Positions 51,113 to 59,262 of a stretch of 64,000 nucleotides of DNA are shown one piece after another. Source of the DNA: Campylobacteraceae bacterium (GTDB lineage Bacteria > Campylobacterota > Campylobacteria > Campylobacterales > Sulfurovaceae); contig JALWNT010000021.1 in the NCBI GenBank assembly GCA_027080995.1, forward strand, positions 1 through 64,000, read 5' to 3'. How positions within the stretch are numbered: the first letter of the stretch is position 1; each line of letters starts with the position of its first letter. Both the position numbers and the translations under genes were made by a program. Below the pieces are notes generated by a model. That model was not told the DNA's origin, made no database searches, and saw only the letters and a program-made list of their open reading frames with translations.

Positions 51113-52858
51113 ATGGCCGGATTGATAGAACAGATGATTCGTGACGGTGTGGTGACGAAAGAGCAGGTCGGACAGCTGGTACGTAGACGTCCTCCACTGA
51201 AAATAAATCTGAGCAATATGATTCGGGAAAAAATCCTGGATATTAAAACGATCCAGGAGTATGTCAGTCGCAAGATTCGACAAGGAGGCCTCAGCCTGGA
51301 CAAATTGTCTGACTTGGAGCGTGAGGGAATTCCGATCGAGCCCATTATGGAAAAGGTCGCCAAAGAGTTGCATATCCGTTACGTTGATCTCGACGATGTC
51401 GAGGTGGATATGCAACTTTTCAGCCGCGTGCCTTATGCTCAGCTGATGCGTTACCGAGCTATTCCGGTCGAGGAGACTGATCTGAATGTGCTGGTGGTTT
51501 TCGAGGATCCGTTGGACATGGGGGCGCAGGATGCCCTGCAGCGACTTTTCCCTCGCAAACCGCTTCAGGTGGCTATGTCCCATCCGAAAAAGATTCGTGA
51601 GTTTCTTCAACGGATGGAGATTTCCGAAAGCCTCAAAGAGTACGTCGATAATATTCGAAAAGATTTGCGTGAAGGGGGGAATGAAAGAGAAGAGGGAGAA
51701 TCCCCCGCCGTTTTGAAATTGATCGAATTGATCTTTAAAAATGCCATTGTTAACCGAGCAAGTGATATCCATATCGAAGCGACAGAGAAAAACTGCATTG
51801 TCCGAGATCGTATCGACGGAATGTTACAGCAGAGTTTTATTTTCGACAAGGATATTTTCAGTCCTCTGGCTTCCCGGATCAAACTCTTGGCGAACCTGGA
51901 TATTGCAGAAAAACGCAAACCCCAGGATGGTCGGATCACAACCAAGGTAATGGATAAAGAGTTCGATTTTCGGGTTTCGACCTTGCCGACACTTTTGGGA
52001 GAATCGATTGTCCTGAGGATACTTGACAAAAGTAAGGTTCTGGTTCGACTGGAAGATGCGGGTATGAGTGAATTTTGTTATGAACGTTTCACGCAGGCGA
52101 TCAAAGTACCGTACGGAATTGTTCTGGTTACCGGGCCGACCGGAAGCGGTAAAACCACCACGCTTTACGGAGCCCTTAATGCCATCAAAGATGTCAAAGA
52201 CAAAATCATCACGGTTGAAGATCCGGTGGAGTATCAAATGGCGGGCATCCAACAGGTTCAGGTGAATGCTCATGCCGGATTGACCTTTGCGGCGGCGCTG
52301 CGTTCTATCCTGCGTCAGGATCCCGACAAGATCATGATCGGTGAAATTCGGGATACGGAGACGTTACGTATTGCGATCCAGGCTGCTTTGACAGGACACT
52401 TGGTTCTCTCCACCCTCCATACCAACGATGCGATCAGTGCGGTGACGCGGATCATTGATATGGGGATCGAGAGTTATCTTGTCAGCGGTGCACTGGTTGC
52501 CATCCAAGCTCAGCGGCTTGTTCGGAAGATATGCCCCTATTGCAAAACCACCGAAACACTGACACCAAACGTTCTCGAAGAGATCCGACCCTATCTTGGA
52601 GAGAAGGTTCCTACGTTTTATCATGGAGAAGGGTGTAAAGAGTGCAACAATACAGGGTATATCGGTCGGGAGATGATTTCAGAAGTGCTTCCTATCAGTG
52701 ATACACTTTCACGTATGATCGCCGCGAATGCTTCCAAAGAAAAATTGACGGAGCAAGCCATGAAAGAGGGATTTATCACCATGTTCGAAGACGGTATTCA
52801 CAAAGCGGTTGCAGGAGAAACAACCGTCGAAGAGATCTTCCGGGTAGCGAGGCTTTGA
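51113..52858 (+). CDS. mshE: Pilus/secretion assembly ATPase MshE (GspE/PilB family)
   Basis: 581 residues. An N-terminal MshEN-like region (1-160), then the ATPase: Walker A GPTGSGKTTTLYGAL, Asp box VEDPVEYQ, Walker B IMIGEIRD, His box LSTLHTND, and the zinc tetracysteine CPYC...CKEC. It powers polymerisation of pilin or pseudopilin. In Vibrio MshE the N-terminal repeats bind c-di-GMP through RLG-type motifs; here the corresponding segments (LIEQMIRDGVVTKEQVGQLV and KINLSNMIREKILD) keep the spacing but have lost the RLG, so binding is uncertain. Confidence 0.9.
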   Translation: MAGLIEQMIRDGVVTKEQVGQLVRRRPPLKINLSNMIREKILDIKTIQEYVSRKIRQGGLSLDKLSDLEREGIPIEPIMEKVAKELHIRYVDLDDVEVDMQLFSRVPYAQLMRYRAIPVEETDLNVLVVFEDPLDMGAQDALQRLFPRKPLQVAMSHPKKIREFLQRMEISESLKEYVDNIRKDLREGGNEREEGESPAVLKLIELIFKNAIVNRASDIHIEATEKNCIVRDRIDGMLQQSFIFDKDIFSPLASRIKLLANLDIAEKRKPQDGRITTKVMDKEFDFRVSTLPTLLGESIVLRILDKSKVLVRLEDAGMSEFCYERFTQAIKVPYGIVLVTGPTGSGKTTTLYGALNAIKDVKDKIITVEDPVEYQMAGIQQVQVNAHAGLTFAAALRSILRQDPDKIMIGEIRDTETLRIAIQAALTGHLVLSTLHTNDAISAVTRIIDMGIESYLVSGALVAIQAQRLVRKICPYCKTTETLTPNVLEEIRPYLGEKVPTFYHGEGCKECNNTGYIGREMISEVLPISDTLSRMIAANASKEKLTEQAMKEGFITMFEDGIHKAVAGETTVEEIFRVARL

Positions 52859-52861
52859 TCC

Positions 52862-54112
52862 ATGCATTATGAAGTAACTGTGATTGAACGGGGAAAACGA
52901 TATACGAAGGTAGTGGAAGCACCCAATAAACGGGCTGCTTCGGCAAAAATAAAACGGGAGTCTCCAAAGGCTGTTGTGGTCAAAACGGTCGAAACCGCGA
53001 TGCCCGTGGACGATATCATCAAAAAAGTCCTGAAAGATTTGGGACGTTTTACGAAAGGCAAGATTAAAGAAGAGGACAAAATCGCAACCATTCGCCAAAT
53101 CGCTGTTATGACCGATGCGGGGATTCCGATTCACGATACATTGGAAGATGTGGCACAGAATACCACAAACAAGCAACTTAAAGAGATTTATCATAAGCTA
53201 GCAGCTGATATCAATGCTGGGAAAAGTATGTCCCAGGCAATCGCTCCTTATACGGAAGAGTTCGGGCACATAGCCATTGCAATGACCAATCTAGGTGAGA
53301 AGACCGGTAATTTTCCGGAGTCTTATCATAAATTAGCGGATATCCTTGAAAACATACGGGAGAATAGAGCGAAATTCAAGAAAGCTCTACGTTATCCGTT
53401 GATCACCCTGACAGCGATGGCGATTGCTTTTGTCATTCTCATTATGGTTGTGGTACCGAAGTTTCGCTCGATTTTCGAGGAGTTTCATGCACAACTTCCG
53501 CTTCCTACCCGTATATTGATGGGAGCGGAGTATGCTTTCAGCCATTACGGCCTCTATCTTCTGTTCGGCCTTATAATTTTTATCTATACCCTTATTTTTC
53601 TTTACAAGAACAATAAAAAATTCAAATACAGGATGGATGAGTTGATGGTCCATCCGAGATTCTATCTGATCAATCGGATCATTTTTCTCTCTTCGATGTA
53701 CAACTATACTCTTGTTTTCGGTGAGTTGGTTCGTGCCGGAATTCCTGTTTCCGAAGCTCTGGACACCGCAGTTGGGATGGTGAGCAACGATTTCATCCGC
53801 GAAAAGCTCGAAATTGTTAATGCCAATATTGGAAGAGGTATGAGTTTGACCGAAGCGTTCGAACAGACGGGGCTTTTCGAAAATATGTTGCTGCAGATGA
53901 TCAAAGCGGGAGAGGCAAGCGGACAACTCGACAAAATGCTCCAGAAAGTTACCGATTATTACGATATGCGCTTTCAGGATATTATCGACAATCTTTCAAG
54001 TTATATCGAACCGATTATGCTTTTTTTCATCGCCGGACTGGTGTTGCTGATGGCTCTGGGAATTTTCCTGCCGATGTGGGATCTCGGCCAGGTTGTCCAC
54101 AATAGCGGATGA
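52862..54112 (+). CDS. mshG: Inner-membrane platform protein MshG (GspF/PilC family)
   Basis: 416 residues. Two GspF domains, each with the QIAVMTDAGIPIHDTLE or VFGELVRAGIPVSEALD segment, and three membrane helices (about 176-196, 228-246 and 380-402). It sits under the ATPase and anchors the growing fibre. It starts 3 bp after mshE. No mshF or prepilin gene (no GFTLIE-type motif) follows; the next gene is an antiporter. Confidence 0.9.
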   Translation: MHYEVTVIERGKRYTKVVEAPNKRAASAKIKRESPKAVVVKTVETAMPVDDIIKKVLKDLGRFTKGKIKEEDKIATIRQIAVMTDAGIPIHDTLEDVAQNTTNKQLKEIYHKLAADINAGKSMSQAIAPYTEEFGHIAIAMTNLGEKTGNFPESYHKLADILENIRENRAKFKKALRYPLITLTAMAIAFVILIMVVVPKFRSIFEEFHAQLPLPTRILMGAEYAFSHYGLYLLFGLIIFIYTLIFLYKNNKKFKYRMDELMVHPRFYLINRIIFLSSMYNYTLVFGELVRAGIPVSEALDTAVGMVSNDFIREKLEIVNANIGRGMSLTEAFEQTGLFENMLLQMIKAGEASGQLDKMLQKVTDYYDMRFQDIIDNLSSYIEPIMLFFIAGLVLLMALGIFLPMWDLGQVVHNSG

Positions 54113-54140
54113 TTTCAAAAAGGGATGAAAAAGAGATCTG

Positions 54141-55382
54141 ATGCATGAATATTTGATTATTCTGGGTATCTCTTTGGTAGTTCTGGGATATGGCTACTTT
54201 TCCCGTCTTTTGAGTCTTTGGAATATTTCAGGCCCGATGGTCTTTACCACGGTGGGGGTTCTTCTTTCGCCGCTAGGATTTGGGGGAGAGGCGGTGACCC
54301 CCAAAGCCGAAGCGGTACAGGTAGTGGCCGAGATCGCTTTGATTGTCGTGCTTTTCAGTGACGCAGCCGGAATTGATCTGATGAAGTTGAAACCCTACTG
54401 GCGTCTTCCGGGCCGGCTGCTCTTTATCGCGCTGCCGTTGAGTATCGTTCTGACCTGGATGACGGCAAAGTTTTTGTTTCCCGAAGAGTCTTCAAATCTT
54501 TACTTGCTTTTGCTCGCGTTGATCCTTGCCCCCACTGACGCCGCATTGGGTAAGGCGGTGGTCAGCGATCCCAGGATCCCGGAAATTGTACGCAATACGA
54601 TCAATGTCGAGAGCGGTCTCAATGACGGGATTGTTTTTCCGATGTTGTTGATGGTCCTCGCTCTGATTTCTGGAGAGGGAAACGCTCAGGGAGGGGAGAG
54701 TATGCAGGGGCCTCTGCTTTACATCGCACAACAGATTCTCTTCGGTGCTTTGGCCGGAGCGGCGGTGGGTTGGTCGGGAGCGAAACTGGGACGTTTCAGT
54801 ATGCGACGGGGTTGGATGGAGCATCAATACTACAATCTCGTCCCTCTTGCTTTGGCGATTTTTGCATTTTACCTAGCGGAGTTGGTTGGCGGAAACGGAT
54901 ACATTGCTGCCTTTTTCGGAGGTTTGTTGCTCGGAAACAGTGATGTGACTCTACGTAAACACGTCGAAGAGTTTGCCGAAAGTGAAGGGGAATTGCTTGT
55001 AATGATCAGTTTTCTGGTCTTTGGACTGGTCTTTGTCCCTTTGAGTCTTCCACATTGGGATTTCAAAGCATTTCTTTTTGCACTTTTGAGTCTGACACTA
55101 TTACGAATACTGCCGGTGCTTCTTGGGTTCGGACGTTTTCCTTTGGATTTGTCGACACGACTCTTCATCGGTTGGTTCGGACCACGAGGAATCGCCTCCA
55201 TCCTCTATATTCTGGTAGCCGTGCATCAGCTTGGAGGTTTTAAGGGGCATGAGCGTATCTTTTCCATTGCGGCCTTGACGATTCTTCTCAGTATTCTTTT
55301 ACATGGTCTAAGTGCCCGTCCTTTGGCGATTCTCTATGCGAGAAGAGAAGCGGGAGAGGTTTTGACCAATACTCCGGATTGA
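54141..55382 (+). CDS. Cation:proton antiporter (CPA1/NhaP type)
   Basis: 413 residues, about 11-12 membrane helices. The ion-binding region is ILAPTDAALGKAVVSDPRIPEIVRNTINVESGLNDGIVFPMLLM, with the acidic residues of the CPA1 group, and WFGPRGIASILY is the conserved helix 11 segment. It exchanges Na+ or K+ for protons. It lies 28 bp after mshG on the same strand, but GC content rises again, so it may not belong to the pilus unit. The stop TGA lies in TTGAGTGTTTTGAAATA. Confidence 0.88.
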   Translation: MHEYLIILGISLVVLGYGYFSRLLSLWNISGPMVFTTVGVLLSPLGFGGEAVTPKAEAVQVVAEIALIVVLFSDAAGIDLMKLKPYWRLPGRLLFIALPLSIVLTWMTAKFLFPEESSNLYLLLLALILAPTDAALGKAVVSDPRIPEIVRNTINVESGLNDGIVFPMLLMVLALISGEGNAQGGESMQGPLLYIAQQILFGALAGAAVGWSGAKLGRFSMRRGWMEHQYYNLVPLALAIFAFYLAELVGGNGYIAAFFGGLLLGNSDVTLRKHVEEFAESEGELLVMISFLVFGLVFVPLSLPHWDFKAFLFALLSLTLLRILPVLLGFGRFPLDLSTRLFIGWFGPRGIASILYILVAVHQLGGFKGHERIFSIAALTILLSILLHGLSARPLAILYARREAGEVLTNTPD

Positions 55383-55494
55383 GTGTTTTGAAATAGTTTC
55401 GAATGTATCGATCATCGGAGGGATGAGCGATTCGCCCAAAAGGTTCGAGGGATCTGACGTACGTTTGTGAGTATAGTAGACAAAAGAAACAATA

Positions 55495-55617
55495 GAGTGC
55501 TCTGAAAAACCTTTGTCATTCCGGGCTTGACCCGGAATCCAGGGTTTGCAATACCCATCGTACCGTGGATCCCGAATCAAGTTCGGGATGACGGAAAAAG
55601 ATCGTTTCGGTTTTTCA
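55495..55617. mobile_element. MITE-like element, copy 2 (inverted relative to copy 1)
   Basis: Starts GAGTGCTCTGAAAAACC; contains ATTCCGGG-CTTGA-CCCGGAAT and ATCCCGAA-TCAAG-TTCGGGAT, the same two hairpins as copy 1 at 10975-11109 but in reversed order and orientation, and ends near GGTTTTTCA. The remainder of the 252-bp spacer (55383-55494) shows nothing that I can identify. Confidence 0.7.
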
Positions 55618-55634
55618 AAACTTCCGATTCGGAC

Positions 55635-56522
55635 TCACTCGTCGGTGCATTCAAGGAGACGGTATTCTCCCTCTGCGTAGACTCCCCGCCGCACAGTCAT
55701 CCCTTTCCGATCTACGTTGAAAAGCCAGAAACACTCCCGGCCCTCCATGGTGATGCTGCCGGCGCAATAGAGATCGATCCTCAAGCCGTCCGGGGTGAGA
55801 TCGGTCCGGTAACAGCGGTGGATGTGGCCGTTGAGGATGGCGCCGCGCCGGATGGGGCGGCAGGTGCGCAGGAAGTCGTCGGCGTTGCGCAGGCCGTGCT
55901 GTTTGCGGTCGGGGCGTCCGTCGGCGAGGCGCGCGGCGTAGTGGGTCATGACGAAGATCCAGCGATCGGCGAGGCGGGGGTCGGCGAGGATCCGTCCCAA
56001 CGCTTCGAGCTGTTCGGGAGGGATGTGCCCGTCGGAGCGCCAGGGCAGGGGGTTGGGTTTGGCGCTGTTGACGCCGATGACGGCGATCTCGTCGAAGAGG
56101 CGCACGAAGGGCCAGATCCCGTCGACGCTGTACTGGGGCCAGTCGCTGTGCATGTAGCGGCCGAAGTAGCGGAAGAAAGCGTCGCTGTGGATTACGTCTT
56201 TGGCGTAAATGTCGTGATTGCCCGGCAGGGTGATGAAGCGCTCGGGAGGCTGCGCGAGCGGGGCGATGAGCTCGGCGGCGTTTTCGAGCTCGGCTTCGAG
56301 ACCCAATGCGGTGTAATCGCCGGTGCAGAGCACCAGATCCACGGCATGGGTCTCTTTGAAACGGACGAGCGCATCGATTTTTTCGTCGGCATTGTCAAAA
56401 TAGTGTCCACGCCCTCCCATCAGATTCATGGCGCCGATGGCCCGTTTGCCGAACCATTTGCGCAGAGGGATGCTGCGCAAGGAGAGGTCGAAATGGGGAT
56501 CGCTGCAGTGGAGGATTCTCAC
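55635..56522 (-). CDS. Metallophosphoesterase
   Basis: 295 residues from a GTG at 56522 that overlaps the stop of the lipid-kinase gene (GTGA), with GAGGGAGAATACTCC upstream. Calcineurin-type motifs: HCSDPHFD, GDYT, GNHDIY, MTHYAAR and NGHIHRCY, so the two-metal site is complete. The substrate is unknown. As the last gene of an operon with a YegS-type lipid kinase and an AI-2E-type membrane protein, a lipid-phosphate role is possible. Confidence 0.88.
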   Translation of the reverse strand: MRILHCSDPHFDLSLRSIPLRKWFGKRAIGAMNLMGGRGHYFDNADEKIDALVRFKETHAVDLVLCTGDYTALGLEAELENAAELIAPLAQPPERFITLPGNHDIYAKDVIHSDAFFRYFGRYMHSDWPQYSVDGIWPFVRLFDEIAVIGVNSAKPNPLPWRSDGHIPPEQLEALGRILADPRLADRWIFVMTHYAARLADGRPDRKQHGLRNADDFLRTCRPIRRGAILNGHIHRCYRTDLTPDGLRIDLYCAGSITMEGRECFWLFNVDRKGMTVRRGVYAEGEYRLLECTDE

Positions 56523-57433
56523 GGAGTATTCTCCCTCAGCATCGGGCAAGTGTCCGGGAGGACGAGCCGCAGCGTGCCCGAGAGGATCCGAAAAAGGAAG
56601 GAGAACGCTTCGTAGGGTTCCCCATCGAGATTGATGCGGCGCATCTGCTCCTCTTCGGGGGTGAACTCCACTTCCGAAGCCCGCAGGATCTTACGAAAGG
56701 GCATCCCGCCGAAGAGCGTCTCGGAGGGTGGAGAGAGTTCGCTGGGAATCGGTAGGGGATCGAGCGTGAAAAGGACAATGTCCAAAAGGCCGTCGTCGAT
56801 GCACGCTTCGGGAGAGAGCAGCATCCCGCCGCCGGCTTGGCGTCCGTTGCAGACGGCGGTAGCAAAGGAGCTTCCCTCGAAGCGGTACTCTCCGATACGC
56901 ATCGTCCCGCGTACGGGGGTGAAGCTGAAAAGCTTGAGAATTCCTGTCAGAGCGTAGGCGCCGCCGCCGAGGAAGCTTTTGAGTCCCGGCGGGGTTTCGG
57001 TGGTCACCTGTGCGCCGAAACCGCCGCTGGCGACGTTGAGAAAATAGCGGTCGTTGACGCAGCCGACGTCGATCGGGCGGCTCTCTCCGTTGACAGCCAT
57101 CAGGAGCGCTTCGTAGGGGTCGAGCGGGATCTCCGCGGCGGTGGCGAAATCGTTGGCGGTTCCCAGAGGGAGGATCGCCAGTTCGGGGCGTTTTGCCTCC
57201 TCGAGGAGCATCATCGCATTGAGGACGCCGTTGATCGTCCCGTCTCCCCCTCCGGCGACGATCCGGTCGATCCCATCCGCGGCGCACTCTTCGACCAGCG
57301 TGGAGAGATCCTCAGGCAGATAGGCGATGCGGACATCCAGGGCGAAGAAATGGTGTTGTCTGACGGTTGCGATCGCTTCGTGTAGCAGTGGATTGCCCGC
57401 CTTCTGGCCGTTGAGGATCGTTCGTATCTTCAT
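56519..57433 (-). CDS. Diacylglycerol kinase-type lipid kinase (YegS/DgkB family)
   Basis: 304 residues. Catalytic-domain motifs ILNGQKAGN, AGGGDGTINGVLNAM and LPLGTANDFATA, then a C-terminal beta-sandwich with DDGLLDIVLF and NLDGEP. It phosphorylates a membrane lipid (diacylglycerol, phosphatidylglycerol or a sphingoid-like lipid in different relatives) at the inner face of the membrane. It lies 22 bp after the AI-2E-family gene. Confidence 0.9.
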   Translation of the reverse strand: MKIRTILNGQKAGNPLLHEAIATVRQHHFFALDVRIAYLPEDLSTLVEECAADGIDRIVAGGGDGTINGVLNAMMLLEEAKRPELAILPLGTANDFATAAEIPLDPYEALLMAVNGESRPIDVGCVNDRYFLNVASGGFGAQVTTETPPGLKSFLGGGAYALTGILKLFSFTPVRGTMRIGEYRFEGSSFATAVCNGRQAGGGMLLSPEACIDDGLLDIVLFTLDPLPIPSELSPPSETLFGGMPFRKILRASEVEFTPEEEQMRRINLDGEPYEAFSFLFRILSGTLRLVLPDTCPMLRENTP

Positions 57434-57455
57434 CGTCGTTTTCCGTCATCGATTT

Positions 57456-58496
57456 TCATATTTTTTCCTTGTAATCGCTCAGCAGAAAGCCGAGCCATCG
57501 GGTTTCATCGTATTGCATTAGTAGGAATTGTACCCCCATTGTCAGCGGGACCGAGAGGATCATCCCCGTCGGACCGAAGAACCACCCCCAAAAAACCATC
57601 GACCAGAAGACAGTAAACGAGGAGAGGCCCAGGCCGCGGCCCATCATCGCAGGCTGGAGGATGTTGCCCACGATGCTGTTGAGAAGCAGGTAGCCTAGAG
57701 CGATCCACATCGCCGTACTCCAGGAGTGTTCCACGAGCCCGAGGATCACGGGAGGGACGGCGGCGATGATGGAGCCGATGACGGGGATAAAGTTGAGAAA
57801 AAAGGTCAGCACCGCCCAGAGGAGGGCGTACTGGACGTCGAAAAACCAAAGTAGCAGCAAGGCCCCCGCTGCCGTGATGAGGCTGACTTTGGCCATGATG
57901 ATGAAATAGGTATAAATTTTGTCAAAAACCTTTTCGACGGCCTGTTCGCGCTCCGGGTTTTCTCGGAGGATGTGGCGCAGGCGGCTGCGGAAATTGACGC
58001 TGTCGAGAATCAGGAAAGAGGAGGTAAAAAGAATCAGCAGGGTGTTGGAAAACTGGTTGCCCATCTGCAGGAGCATCCGTTTGAAGAAGCTGACGATTCC
58101 CTCGGGACGAATGAAGGCGCTGAGTTGCTGTTTTTCGATAGGAATCCCCTGCTGCATCAAGAAAAGATCGAAACGATCGAGTATTCCCCGCAGTTGTGCG
58201 CCGATTTCGCTGAGGTGGCCGACGAAAGCGTTGATTTCGGCGGCGACGAAAACGCCGAAGAGGATCAGCAGCGCGATCATCGCGGCAATGACCAGGAAGA
58301 GAGAGAGGGCCCGCGGAAGTCCCCGCTGCTGCAGCCAATGCATCATCGGCTGCAGCAGCAGAGCGATCATCGCGGAGATCATCAAAGGGATTAAAAGCTC
58401 AGCTGTCCATTTAGCAAGCGCCATAATCACGCCGAAGCTCATAAAGAAGAAAAGCAGTTGATTGATCCGCCAAATAACAGGTTTTTCCGAGATCAT
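57456..58496 (-). CDS. AI-2E/PerM-family membrane transporter
   Basis: 346 residues from ATG 58496 (AAGGAGAAG upstream). Seven to eight hydrophobic segments and the family motif AVLTFFLNFIPVIGSIIAAVPPVILGLV are clear. Members export autoinducer-2 or act as Na+/H+ antiporters; the substrate here is unknown, and no luxS gene is in view. The reading frame stays open for 180 codons further upstream, but that stretch has atypical codon use and no ribosome-binding site and is rejected. Confidence 0.88.
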   Translation of the reverse strand: MISEKPVIWRINQLLFFFMSFGVIMALAKWTAELLIPLMISAMIALLLQPMMHWLQQRGLPRALSLFLVIAAMIALLILFGVFVAAEINAFVGHLSEIGAQLRGILDRFDLFLMQQGIPIEKQQLSAFIRPEGIVSFFKRMLLQMGNQFSNTLLILFTSSFLILDSVNFRSRLRHILRENPEREQAVEKVFDKIYTYFIIMAKVSLITAAGALLLLWFFDVQYALLWAVLTFFLNFIPVIGSIIAAVPPVILGLVEHSWSTAMWIALGYLLLNSIVGNILQPAMMGRGLGLSSFTVFWSMVFWGWFFGPTGMILSVPLTMGVQFLLMQYDETRWLGFLLSDYKEKI

Positions 58497-58976
58497 GACA
58501 TTTCTTCTCCTTCCAATCTTCCATCCGAGATATCGATTGTATCCGACTTTCTTTAAGCCAAAACTTGCATAGAGTTCTCTGCAAAACCGGCTGTTGAAAA
58601 TTCGAGAAATATGAAGAAAGAAAGGAGGAATGATTGCGTGTTGCTTGAAGCGAAGTGATGCTCTGAGGGCCGGAGCCATGCCTTGGTCTTGAGTGCTCTT
58701 TTGTCTTTCATTCAGAGGTACGATGATCGCGATAGAGATAAGGTATTTACTTGGTGCGGTAAAAATATGTAGACGAAGAATAAAATCCCGGAGTACCGGG
58801 AATCTTCGAAAAAGGAAAAAACCATTCAAAAAGGAGGGAGGAATGAATGCGACGTTTCCGTTCGATAAGGAGGAGATGTCGGTCTCATTTCCGACATTCG
58901 CATCATAAAAAAAGAAGTTTAATCGTAAGTAAATACATATGAAATCCAAAGGATAATGTCCGATGCCGTAATATGA
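58497..58976. other. Non-coding interval between divergent genes
   Basis: About 500 bp, more AT-rich than the surroundings, between the AI-2E gene and the small gene at 59008. Visible: a short hairpin CCCGG-AGTA-CCGGG near 58788-58801, a run rich in AAGGA/GGAGG motifs at 58810-58842, a small ORF (next entry), and a hairpin ATGTCGG-N8-CCGACAT near 58875-58896. It holds no heptamer array and no known riboswitch that I can identify. Confidence 0.5.
58843..58908 (+). CDS. Possible 21-residue peptide behind a strong ribosome-binding site
   Basis: The ATG follows AAAAAGGAGGGAGG at near-ideal spacing; the peptide would be MNATFPFDKEEMSVSFPTFAS. Its second half is encoded by the hairpin ATGTCGG-N8-CCGACAT, so translation would open or block that hairpin. 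It could be a leader peptide, but there is no following gene close by for it to control (the next start is 100 bp on). Evidence is the ribosome-binding site only. Confidence 0.3.
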   Translation: MNATFPFDKEEMSVSFPTFAS

Positions 58977-58982
58977 TAAAAT
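58977..58982 (+). promoter_or_regulatory. Probable promoter (-10) of the 59008 gene
   Basis: TAAAAT in AATATGATAAAATCC, 25 bp before the ATG; the same TATGATAAAAT string appears at the argF promoter (4054-4044, minus strand). Confidence 0.4.
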
Positions 58983-59007
58983 CCTACAAAAAAGTGAGAA
59001 GAGAAAA

Positions 59008-59262
59008 ATGGAAGCCAAAGAACGACTGAAAAACCTACTTTCCAACGAACTGATGCCCGACTTGGAAGAGGCGATCGACGAAATTTTTCAAATGGTGGAA
59101 AAAGAGAAGATGATATCGCTGGCTGATCGGGAGGAGCTGGAGGAGATGCAGGCAATGCACGCCGAATGCCGAGAGATTCTCATCGAGATCGAGAGTGGGG
59201 AGATGGAAGAAGAGGAGGCGCAGGAGCTTCTGGACGAATTGGTGGAGATCAAAAGCGAGTAA
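59008..59262 (+). CDS. Small acidic helical protein of unknown function
   Basis: 84 residues, over a quarter Glu, predicted all-helical with heptad-like patterning (LEEAIDEIFQMVEKEK and EEEEAQELLDELVEIK). GAGAAGAGAAAA precedes the ATG. I recognise no family. Its last 14 bases overlap the convergent glnD gene. It may bind a partner through its acidic surface; nothing more can be said. Confidence 0.65.
   Translation: MEAKERLKNLLSNELMPDLEEAIDEIFQMVEKEKMISLADREELEEMQAMHAECREILIEIESGEMEEEEAQELLDELVEIKSE

Noticed and set aside
45425-54112. Type II secretion system (Gsp) as the identity of the eight-gene operon
   Set aside because: The gene order and the presence of an ExeA-like soluble ATPase and a TPR membrane protein fit MSHA better, and no pseudopilin genes are present; a secretion function cannot be excluded.
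58497-59045. N-terminal extension of the AI-2E-family gene by 183 codons
   Set aside because: No ribosome-binding site or family similarity; the chosen ATG at 58496 has a good site and gives the family's normal length.
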